Of a stretch of DNA of 64,000 nucleotides, positions 8,908-18,484 are shown in pieces. Position numbers and translations under genes: made by a program. The number at the start of each line of letters is the position of its first letter. The stretch's first letter is position 1. The stretch is from Myxococcus landrumus (GTDB lineage: Bacteria; Myxococcota; Myxococcia; Myxococcales; Myxococcaceae), in assembly GCF_017301635.1 (NCBI RefSeq), contig NZ_CP071091.1:146001-210000 (forward strand), given 5' to 3'. The notes under the pieces are model-generated. The model had not been told where the DNA came from and made no database searches. It saw only the letters and a list, made by a program, of their open reading frames with translations.

Positions 8908-9288
8908 ATGACGCAGCAGATTCGAGCCCTGGTGGTGGACGACTCGCAGGCCATGCGGCGCAGCATCATGTACGCGTTGCAGCGCATCAGCGGGATGGTC
9001 TGCACCGAGGCACAAGACGGTGCCGAGGGCCTGAAGAAGTTGACCCAGGGGCGCTTCGACCTGGTGCTCACCGACATCAACATGCCGTTGATGGATGGGC
9101 TGAAGCTCATCCACCACATCCGGCAGGCGACGGACCATCGGGGCGTGCCCATCGTCGTCATCACCACCGAAGGCGCCGCGGCCGACCGCGAGCGGGCGAT
9201 GAACCTGGGCGCCAGCGCGTACCTGGTGAAGCCCGTGCAGGCCAAGGTGGTGATGGACACGGTGCGCGACCTGCTGAAGCTGGACTGA
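8908..9288 (+). CDS. cheY: CheY-like single-domain response regulator, last gene of the chemosensory operon
   Basis: A 126-residue receiver with acidic pair D11-D12, phosphoacceptor D56 (in LTDINMP), Thr in ITTEG and K108 (in YLVKP). It is closely similar to the receiver at 816 and shares the DINMP and ITTEG signatures, so both are likely CheA substrates. One may be the output and the other a phosphate sink. It lies 46 bases after cheB and 13 bases before an ABC ATPase gene, which may belong to the same transcript. Confidence 0.92.
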   Translation: MTQQIRALVVDDSQAMRRSIMYALQRISGMVCTEAQDGAEGLKKLTQGRFDLVLTDINMPLMDGLKLIHHIRQATDHRGVPIVVITTEGAAADRERAMNLGASAYLVKPVQAKVVMDTVRDLLKLD

Positions 9289-9301
9289 GGCCGGTGCGCG
9301 A

Positions 9302-10060
9302 ATGGACTTCGTCCTTCGAGTCGCGAACCTGGAGAAGAGCTACGGCGCGGTGAAGGCCGTGCAGGGGCTGACCTTCACGGTGGCGCCGGGAGAGGTGTTG
9401 GGGCTCGTGGGGCCCAACGGCGCGGGGAAGACGTCCACGCTGCGGTGTCTGGCGGGCATCCTGCCGCCCACGTCGGGGCGGGTGGTGGTGGCGGGCTATG
9501 ACCTGGCGAAGGACTCGGTGGATGCCAAGCGGGAGCTGGCCTTCCTGCCGGACGAGCCTCGCTTCTTCGACTACCTCACGGTGTGGGAGCACCTGAACTT
9601 CACGGCGCGCCTCTACGGTGTGGAGGACTGGGAAGCACGAGGCCGGGCGCTGCTGGAGGAGATGGAGCTGACGGGCAAGGAGAAGGCGCTGCCGAGCGAG
9701 CTGTCGCGAGGCATGAAGCAGAAGCTCTCCATCGCCTGTGGCTTCCTGCACTCGCCCAAGCTCATCCTCCTGGATGAGCCGCTCACGGGGCTGGACCCCA
9801 TCGGCATCCGGCGCATGAAGGACTCGCTGCGCCGGCGCGCGGAGGAGGGGGCGGCGTTGGTGTTGTCCTCGCATCTGTTGCCGCTGGTGGAGGAGCTGTG
9901 TCACCGGCTGCTGGTGATTGCCGGTGGACGCGCCATGGCGCTGGGCAGTCTGGATGCGATTCGTGCGCGACTGAGCGGACCGGATGCCGCGAATGCCTCG
10001 CTGGAGGACGTGTTCGTGCGCATCACCAGCGGGGCGGGAACGGAGACACCCTCACCGTGA
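9302..10060 (+). CDS. ABC transporter ATP-binding protein
   Basis: A 252-residue ABC ATPase of the ABC-2 exporter (CcmA/NatA) class. Walker A is GPNGAGKTS (about residue 37-45), the signature is LSRGMKQKLS (about 134), Walker B is LILLDEP (about 154-160) and the H-loop is in SSHLLP. The N terminus (FVLRVANLEKSYG) is typical of the family. The stop overlaps the GTG of the permease gene, so the two form one transporter. The substrate cannot be read from sequence. It starts 13 bases after cheY, which raises the possibility of co-transcription with the chemosensory genes. Confidence 0.92.
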   Translation: MDFVLRVANLEKSYGAVKAVQGLTFTVAPGEVLGLVGPNGAGKTSTLRCLAGILPPTSGRVVVAGYDLAKDSVDAKRELAFLPDEPRFFDYLTVWEHLNFTARLYGVEDWEARGRALLEEMELTGKEKALPSELSRGMKQKLSIACGFLHSPKLILLDEPLTGLDPIGIRRMKDSLRRRAEEGAALVLSSHLLPLVEELCHRLLVIAGGRAMALGSLDAIRARLSGPDAANASLEDVFVRITSGAGTETPSP

Positions 10061-11784
10061 GCTTCGCGAGCGCGGTGGCCTTCTTGTGGCTTGCGTCCAC
10101 GCGCAATCGATTGAGGGTCCAGCTCCAGCGGTTGCGCAGGCCGCGCTACCTCATGGGCGCGTTGGTGGGGCTGGGCTACATCTACTTCTTCTTCCTGCGC
10201 CGGTTGGACTTCTCGCCTGGCATGAGACAGGTGCCCGACGGGGTGCGCTTGTTCGCGGAGCTGTCGCTCGTGTCCTCCGCGCTCGTCACGGTGTTCTCCT
10301 CGTGGATTCTGGGGCCGGACCGCCCGTCGTTGACCTTCACGGAGTCGGAGGTGGTGCGGCTGTTTCCCGCGCCCGTCACGAGTCGCGCGCTGTTGCACTA
10401 CAAGCTGGTGCGAAGCTGGATGGGCGCGGGTGTGGGCGCGCTGTTCGCCGCCTTGTTCGTGGGCCGGCTGGTGGGGTCGAGTCCGGGCTTCTTCTTCGTG
10501 GGGGCCTGGCTCTCGCTGGGGACGTTGGCCCTGCACACCACGGCCGCGTCCTTCATCCGCACACGCGTGTTGGCCTGGGGCACGCGGGGGCAGGTGGTTC
10601 GCTGGAGCGTGGTGGGGCTGGTGCTCGCGGTGGTGGTGCTCGCGGTCTCCTCCGCGCTGGACTCACACCCGTTCCCCAGGACGGTGGGCACGCCCGGAGT
10701 CCTGCGGAACTGGGTACAAGCGCTGGTGTCCACGCCGGAGCTGAGCGCGGTGCTGTGGCCTGGACGCTTGCTGGTGGCGCCGGCCCTCGCGCGAAGCTCC
10801 GGTGACTTCCTCGCCGCGCTCCTGCCGGTGGGCGTGCTGCTGGTGGCGCACTACGCCTGGGTGCGCGCGGCGGCCGTGCCCTTCGAGGAGTCGGCGGTGG
10901 AGCAATCCGAGGCGCGCATGCGCGAGCGCGCCCAACAGGGAGAAGGTGCCCCCGCGCGTGGGGTGTCGCTTGCTTCACGCAAGACGCCCTTCCGCTTGTC
11001 TGCGCGGGGGCGTCCCGAGGTGGGGCTCATCTGGAAGAACCTCATCATCCGCAGGCGGATGGCGGGAGGCATGGTGTCGGTGCTGGCCGCGCTGCTGGTG
11101 GGCGTCGCCGTGGTGGCGATGATGGGCGAGGCCCGGCTCTTCACGGACACGCGGCGGGTGCTGGGGCCGATGGCCTTGTCGCTGGCCGCGATGCTCGCGG
11201 TGGTGGGGCCGAGCGTCTTTCGCATGGACCTGCGAATGGACCTGCCCAAGCTGGACTTGCTGCGCGCGTTGCCGCTCGCGGGCTGGCAGGTCGTGGGGGC
11301 GGAGCTGGCGGCCTCCGCGCTGGTGCTGGGCGCGCTGCAATGGGGGCTCCTGGCGGTCGGACTGGTGAGCGGCCCTGGCGCGGAGGACCCCTGGCTGCTG
11401 ACGTGGTGGTGGCCGGGAGGACTGGCGCTGGTGATGGTGCTGCCCTCGATGGCGCTGGCCGGGTTGCTCGTGCAGAACGCGGCGGTGGTCTTGTTTCCCG
11501 CGTGGGTGCCCGCGGACAGGGCAGGGGGCTCGCGGGGAATCGAGGCGTTGGGACAGCGCTTGTTGACGCTGATGGGCTCGCTGGTGGTGTCGCTGCTGGG
11601 GCTGTTGCCGGCGGCGATTGCGGGCGGGCTGGTGGGCTTCGTCCTCGCGGGCACACTGGACGTCTGGGCCGTCCCCATCGCGGGTATGGCCGCTTCAGCG
11701 GTGCTGTTGGGCGAGGTGGTGTTCGGTGTGTTCTGGCTCGGCCGTGCTTTTGAACACCTGGATATCTCCGAGGAGCGTTCTTAG
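10057..11784 (+). CDS. ABC-2 type exporter membrane subunit
   Basis: This 575-residue multi-spanning membrane protein partners the ATPase just upstream. There are roughly a dozen hydrophobic segments. The first are LMGALVGLGYIYFFFL and a pair around residues 60-80; a cluster comes near the middle (MVSVLAALLVGVAVVAMM), and three or four are near the C terminus. A charged cytoplasmic loop around residues 280-330 separates the halves. I chose the GTG that overlaps the ATPase stop; an upstream in-frame start would run far into the ATPase gene. A strong hairpin ten bases after the stop should end the transcript. Confidence 0.85.
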   Translation: MSFASAVAFLWLASTRNRLRVQLQRLRRPRYLMGALVGLGYIYFFFLRRLDFSPGMRQVPDGVRLFAELSLVSSALVTVFSSWILGPDRPSLTFTESEVVRLFPAPVTSRALLHYKLVRSWMGAGVGALFAALFVGRLVGSSPGFFFVGAWLSLGTLALHTTAASFIRTRVLAWGTRGQVVRWSVVGLVLAVVVLAVSSALDSHPFPRTVGTPGVLRNWVQALVSTPELSAVLWPGRLLVAPALARSSGDFLAALLPVGVLLVAHYAWVRAAAVPFEESAVEQSEARMRERAQQGEGAPARGVSLASRKTPFRLSARGRPEVGLIWKNLIIRRRMAGGMVSVLAALLVGVAVVAMMGEARLFTDTRRVLGPMALSLAAMLAVVGPSVFRMDLRMDLPKLDLLRALPLAGWQVVGAELAASALVLGALQWGLLAVGLVSGPGAEDPWLLTWWWPGGLALVMVLPSMALAGLLVQNAAVVLFPAWVPADRAGGSRGIEALGQRLLTLMGSLVVSLLGLLPAAIAGGLVGFVLAGTLDVWAVPIAGMAASAVLLGEVVFGVFWLGRAFEHLDISEERS

Positions 11785-11793
11785 TAACGACCA

Positions 11794-11811
11794 GCGTCCG
11801 CTGCCGGACGC
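11794..11811 (+). terminator. Hairpin terminator after the ABC transporter
   Basis: GCGTCCG, a 4-base loop CTGC, then CGGACGC form a perfect 7-bp GC-rich stem ten bases after the permease stop. No T-tract follows, which is common in high-GC genomes. Confidence 0.5.
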
Positions 11812-11885
11812 GTGTCGCCGGAGCGCTTGTGTCGCCTGGGCCGCGCGCGCACGTTGGCGCGGACCCAAAGGGACAGGAGCGCGAC

Positions 11886-12776
11886 ATGAAGCTGGGGTTC
11901 GTGGGACTGGGCAATATGGGCTTGCCCATGGCGAAGAACTTGCTCGCCGCGGGGCATGAGGTGGTGGTGTGGAACCGCACCGCCGCGCGAGCCGAGCCCT
12001 TGGTCAGGCAGGGCGCCCGGGTGGCGGCCACGCCCGCGGAGGCGGCGAAGGGCGCGGAGGTCGTCTTCAGCATGCTCGCGGATGACCGCGCGGCGGAGGC
12101 GGTGGCCCTGGGGCCGCAAGGCATCATCGAAGGGCTCTCGAAGGGCGCCGTGCACGTCTCGTCGAGCACCATCTCCGTGGCGCTCTCCCAGAAGCTGACG
12201 GATGCCCACGCGAGCGCGGGCCAGGGCTACGTGTCTTCGCCCGTGTTCGGCCGTCCCGAGGCCGCCGACGCGAAGCAGCTCTGGGTGCTGGCCGCGGGCG
12301 CGAAGGCGGACGTGGAGCGCTGCCGGCCCGCGCTGGAGGCCCTGGGGCGCGGCCTCACGGTGCTCGGTGAGCAGGCGTCCATGGCCAACGTGGCGAAGCT
12401 GTCCGGCAACTTCCTCATCGCGGCGATGTTGGAGACGCTCGCGGAGGCGTTCGCCTTCACGCGCAAGTCCGGCATCGAGCCGAAGCAGTTCATGGAGCTC
12501 TTCCAGAGCGTCTTCGCGCGCTCGCCCATCTTCGAGCGCTACGCGCAGGCCATCGCCGACGAGAAGTACTCCCCCGCGGGCTTCGCCATGCGGCTGGGGC
12601 TCAAGGACGTGGGCCTGGTGCTGGACGCGGCGCGCGCGGCGGAGGTGCCCATGCCGCTGGCCAGCCTCGTGCGGGACCAGTACCTCGGGGGCGTGGCTCA
12701 AGGGCATGGGGACCTGGACTGGTCCGCCTTGGGGGCGCTCGTCGCGGAGCGCGCCGGCCTGCCCGGGCCTCGGTGA
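11886..12776 (+). CDS. NAD(P)-dependent 3-hydroxyisobutyrate dehydrogenase-like oxidoreductase
   Basis: A 296-residue beta-hydroxyacid dehydrogenase. The Rossmann dinucleotide motif GLGNMG lies at residues 7-12. The substrate motif is SSPVFGRPEAA (about 120), and the catalytic lysine is K171 in KLSGNF, the usual position in the family. Members reduce or oxidise small 3-hydroxy acids or aldehydes (3-hydroxyisobutyrate, tartronate semialdehyde, glyoxylate/succinic semialdehyde); the exact substrate cannot be told. The ATG follows a GGAG site four bases upstream, so the longer ORF start at 11829 is unlikely. It is monocistronic between a terminator hairpin and a convergent susD. Confidence 0.88.
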   Translation: MKLGFVGLGNMGLPMAKNLLAAGHEVVVWNRTAARAEPLVRQGARVAATPAEAAKGAEVVFSMLADDRAAEAVALGPQGIIEGLSKGAVHVSSSTISVALSQKLTDAHASAGQGYVSSPVFGRPEAADAKQLWVLAAGAKADVERCRPALEALGRGLTVLGEQASMANVAKLSGNFLIAAMLETLAEAFAFTRKSGIEPKQFMELFQSVFARSPIFERYAQAIADEKYSPAGFAMRLGLKDVGLVLDAARAAEVPMPLASLVRDQYLGGVAQGHGDLDWSALGALVAERAGLPGPR

Positions 12777-12788
12777 AACACACCGCCC

Positions 12789-12818
12789 GGGCCTCCAAGG
12801 CTTCAACCTTGGAGGCCC
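12789..12818. terminator. Bidirectional terminator hairpin
   Basis: GGGCCTCCAAGG, loop CTTCAA, CCTTGGAGGCCC form a perfect 12-bp stem between the convergent oxidoreductase (ends 12776) and susD (ends 12828). A single symmetrical hairpin can stop both transcripts. There is no T-run on either side. Confidence 0.7.
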
Positions 12819-12827
12819 CGGCGTGAA

Positions 12828-14207
12828 CTACTTCCGGCTGTCGATTTCAGCGACCGGAATGGGGAACCACGGGTGCGGCGCGTAGTCCGGGCTCAGGTTG
12901 CGCGGGAGCGTGTCCAGCCGGTTGTAGCGACGCAGGTCGATCCACCGGTGGCCGCCCTCGAACAGCAGCGAGTAGCGCTTCTGCTGCAGGAGCTCGTCGA
13001 GGATGTTGGACTCGTCGAGCGCCTTCTCCGGGAGCCGGCCGGAGCGCGTGCGGATGTAGTTGATGTCTTCCGCCGCGGGGCCGAAGTTGCGCAGCCCGAT
13101 GTTGGCCTCCGCCCGCAGGAGGATGAGCTCCTCGTTGCGGATGATGGGAATCGGGGTGTCCGCGCTCGGGTACATGATGAAGCGCAGGTCCGTCGACAGC
13201 CGGCCGCCCGCCGCCGTGGCGAGGGTGGCCTGCTTGGTCATCTTGCGCGTGAAGCGGTCATCCACCACGCCCGCGGGGGTCTTCTCGGCGTCCAGCTCGA
13301 CGGAGGGGTGTCCGTAGACGGTCCGCGCGAGCAGGCCGTTGTCCGTGTCGCCCGAGGACGCGCGGAACACGTGGTACACGCCGATGTTCAGCGAGGTGAG
13401 CGCCGCGACCTTCGAGCCCTCGTCGGCCCCGACGTTCGAGACGATGAAGGACTCGCTCAGCGCCGTCAGCGCCTCCTGGTTCCGGCCCGTGTAGACGGAC
13501 ACGCGAGCACGCACCGCGCGGTTGAACTTGCGGAACGTGGCGGGCGTGTCGAAGCCCCGGAAGCCCGTGGTCAGGCGGAACGAGAACGCCGGGCTCGCGC
13601 GGGACAGGTGCCCATCCGCCTCATCGAGCAGCTTGATGATGTGGTTGAACACCGCCTCCTTGTTCTCGATGGGCGCCAGCTGGCCCAGCGGGCGGTCCAC
13701 GTCGATGGGGGCGCCGTTGGTGTCCCGGGTGTTGATGATCACCAGGAAGTCCAGCGCCATGATGGTCTTCGCGAAGCCGCGGATGCCTTCCTTCTCCGCG
13801 TCGGTCGGGCGTCCGCCGACCTTCTCCAGCGCGGCCAGGAGCGTGTTGGCGTTGCGGATGTTGCCGTAGGGCGCCGCCCAGTGGTTGCCACCGTACGCGC
13901 CGCCACCCGGGTCCATGGTGGGCCCGAGCATCTCGTCGATGGCGCGGGGGTCCGCCGGGTCGAAGACGTACGCCTCGCGCCCGATGACACCCAGCTGCGC
14001 GACGTAGCCGTTCGGCGGGGACACGTTCGCGCGGTGGCCGATGATGAGGCCCGTGGACGCGCTGTTCACGCCGGACTCGGTGGGGTTGTTCCGGAAATCA
14101 TCCAGGCTGGGATTGTTGAGGTCGCCGATTTCCAGGCTGCCGCAGCCGCCCAGTCCGAGCGCCGCGCACAACGCCACCAATGCTCTCTTCGTCTGGTAGA
14201 TGTTCAT
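12828..14207 (-). CDS. SusD/RagB-family outer-membrane lipoprotein
   Basis: This 459-residue lipoprotein has signal peptide 1-21 and lipobox Cys C22 (LGGCGS). The N-terminal IGDLNNPSLDDF and the C-terminal ILLRAEANI and YSLLFEGGHRWIDLRRY segments are hallmarks of SusD-family TPR-like substrate-binding lids. SusD proteins sit on the outer face of a SusC TonB-dependent transporter and capture oligosaccharides or peptides. The partner lies two bases upstream. SusC/SusD pairs are typical of Bacteroidota, though some occur in myxobacteria. No glycoside hydrolase or protease lies nearby to show the ligand. Confidence 0.9.
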   Translation of the reverse strand: MNIYQTKRALVALCAALGLGGCGSLEIGDLNNPSLDDFRNNPTESGVNSASTGLIIGHRANVSPPNGYVAQLGVIGREAYVFDPADPRAIDEMLGPTMDPGGGAYGGNHWAAPYGNIRNANTLLAALEKVGGRPTDAEKEGIRGFAKTIMALDFLVIINTRDTNGAPIDVDRPLGQLAPIENKEAVFNHIIKLLDEADGHLSRASPAFSFRLTTGFRGFDTPATFRKFNRAVRARVSVYTGRNQEALTALSESFIVSNVGADEGSKVAALTSLNIGVYHVFRASSGDTDNGLLARTVYGHPSVELDAEKTPAGVVDDRFTRKMTKQATLATAAGGRLSTDLRFIMYPSADTPIPIIRNEELILLRAEANIGLRNFGPAAEDINYIRTRSGRLPEKALDESNILDELLQQKRYSLLFEGGHRWIDLRRYNRLDTLPRNLSPDYAPHPWFPIPVAEIDSRK

Positions 14208-14209
14208 GG

Positions 14210-17293
<3,084 letters not shown>

Positions 17294-17350
17294 TCGGATA
17301 GTTCCTCGCAACGGTGGGAACGGCCCCCCCAGCAGGTGCCGTGGGCGCGA

Positions 17351-17380
17351 ATCGTCACTGGCTGAACTGAATCAAGTCAA
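17351..17380 (-). promoter_or_regulatory. Candidate susC promoter
   Basis: On the minus strand TTGACT is followed after about 17 bases by TGACGAT, a good -35 with a poor -10. Transcription would begin about 50 bases before the susC ATG. The assignment is weak because of the -10. Confidence 0.25.
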
Positions 17381-17557
17381 TGGCAGTCCCAGTATTTCAA
17401 GAACGTTGGCCAAATCCATCCAAACGGAAATATTCCGATCTCGTATCGAGCGAGGCTGACGCGCAGCGCGATGAACACCTGGTCGGGAGGAGCAAGAGGC
17501 CCTACCTGCCCGGGTGCATCGTGGATCTCCGCGAGCCCGACCCATGGGGATGGGTGT

Positions 17558-17571
17558 TGAAACCGGTTTCA
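17558..17571. promoter_or_regulatory. 14-bp palindrome, candidate LacI-family operator
   Basis: TGAAACCGGTTTCA is a perfect palindrome with a central CG step, the layout of LacI/GalR-family operators such as those of GalR and CcpA. It lies 265 bases upstream of the susC start and 81 bases beyond the membrane-protein stop. No LacI-family regulator is encoded in the window. The sequence is seen; its role is inferred. Confidence 0.4.
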
Positions 17572-17652
17572 GGGCACGGCCCGCATGACAGGCTTTGCCA
17601 GCCCGCGTCAGCACGAACCCTCGGCAGGCGCGTCGCGGCATCTGCGGGACGA

Positions 17653-18147
17653 TCAGGCCGCGAGCCTGCGGGCGCGCGCGAGATATCCGCGAAGCAGCGC
17701 GGCGAACTCATCGTGGAGCGCGCGAGACGCGAGGGACGGACGGCTTCTCAAGGGAACGACGTGCCCGTCCTGGAGGCGCAGGGCCAGTGCGTGAGTGGGG
17801 AGTCCCTTGGCGCGAGCGGGAGTCACCTCGACGATGACGTCCGCGATGTCCTCCGCGCCATACGCGTGCTCGAAGCGTCCCCCGAGCGAGCGACGCTCCA
17901 CCGTCACCTGTCGGGTGTGGCAGTCCACGGTGCACACCGTGAAGGCGTAGCTGTTGAGGAAGACGAACCAGAGGAACGCGGCGACCAGGAGGAAGACGAG
18001 GGGGCCCGGCGTGGAGAAGGGGCTGGAGGCCTCCCAGAACACGCCCGCGACGAAGAGCGTGGCGATGAGCGCGAGGAAGAGGACGAGTGGGGACGGCCGC
18101 TCCGTTCGCACTCGCACCCGGGAAGATGTCTGCTCCAGGACCTTCAT
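17653..18147 (-). CDS. Hypothetical two-TM membrane protein
   Basis: This 164-residue protein has two adjacent membrane segments (about residues 20-38 and 48-68) and a cytoplasmic C-terminal domain of about 95 residues. That domain begins with a beta-rich stretch (FTVCTVDCHTRQVTVERRSLGGRFEH). The layout resembles small PH-like/DUF membrane proteins, in which a TM hairpin carries a beta-sandwich, but I do not recognise the family. It is transcribed divergently from leuS, and no partner gene is nearby. Confidence 0.7.
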   Translation of the reverse strand: MKVLEQTSSRVRVRTERPSPLVLFLALIATLFVAGVFWEASSPFSTPGPLVFLLVAAFLWFVFLNSYAFTVCTVDCHTRQVTVERRSLGGRFEHAYGAEDIADVIVEVTPARAKGLPTHALALRLQDGHVVPLRSRPSLASRALHDEFAALLRGYLARARRLAA

Positions 18148-18484
18148 CCGCGTTGCCCCCGTGTGCAGCCAGGCCGTGCTCGGCCCTGTCTAAGCGCGGA
18201 GGCCCGGGCACGGAAACAGCCCTGTGCAGGTGGCGGGCCGGAACTTCAGGGTTTCCATGTGGGATAGGGGTTGGCGCGCCGACTGGGGAGAGGCGGAGCG
18301 GCCGGCTCTCCTGGGGAGGGGCACAAGGGGCGGGCGCTGGGGGTTCTCCCGGGTCAGCCCGAGAAATCGGGTCCCGTCGGCCCTTCGAAGGGCCGCGTCC
18401 TGGCCGGTGGTCGGCGAGGACGACGGGAGCCCGGCAAGACTAGTTGCCCCCAGGGCCAGCCCTCCCATAAGAGGCGCAGCGGAC
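18148..18484. other. leuS leader / divergent promoter region
   Basis: This 337-base gap lies between the divergent membrane-protein and leuS genes. Its leuS-proximal part (18373-18427) can form a gap-free three-way junction, listed separately. The rest is GC-rich without an ORF of credible codon usage. I looked for the conserved T-box element and did not find it. Confidence 0.6.
18373..18427 (+). promoter_or_regulatory. Predicted three-way-junction RNA in the leuS leader
   Basis: CCCGT (18373-18377) pairs with ACGGG (18423-18427). These enclose two directly adjoining hairpins. One is an 18-nt perfect palindrome (18378-18395). The other has a CGTCCT/AGGACG stem (18396-18422) and an inner GCCG/CGGC stem. 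No base is left unpaired at the junction. It ends 57 bases before the leuS ATG. I infer a structured 5' leader that could regulate leuS; it does not match the T-box consensus. Confidence 0.4.

Larger units (their letters stand above)
17294..17652. other. Intergenic region upstream of susC, with inverted repeats
   Basis: This 359-base non-coding gap has an AT-richer half near susC. It contains a CGGAA-N3-TTCCG inverted repeat at 17425-17437. A 6-bp hairpin (ACCCAT/ATGGGT, loop GGGG) lies at 17540-17555, beside the TGAAACCGGTTTCA palindrome at 17558-17571. It also follows the stop of the membrane-protein gene at 17653. I see no ORF with the codon usage of the neighbours. Confidence 0.6.

Noticed and set aside
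816..9288. The operon as the frz system
   Set aside because: The Frz system has its own receptor (FrzCD) and a CheA with a C-terminal receiver (FrzE). This CheA has no receiver and there is no receptor gene.
11829..11885. Upstream GTG start for the oxidoreductase
   Set aside because: It would add 19 residues before the Rossmann motif; ATG 11886 has a GGAG site and fits the family length.
18148..18484. T-box riboswitch in front of leuS
   Set aside because: The conserved T-box sequence (AGGGUGGNACCGCG) and a terminator/antiterminator pair were not found; only the three-way junction is supported.
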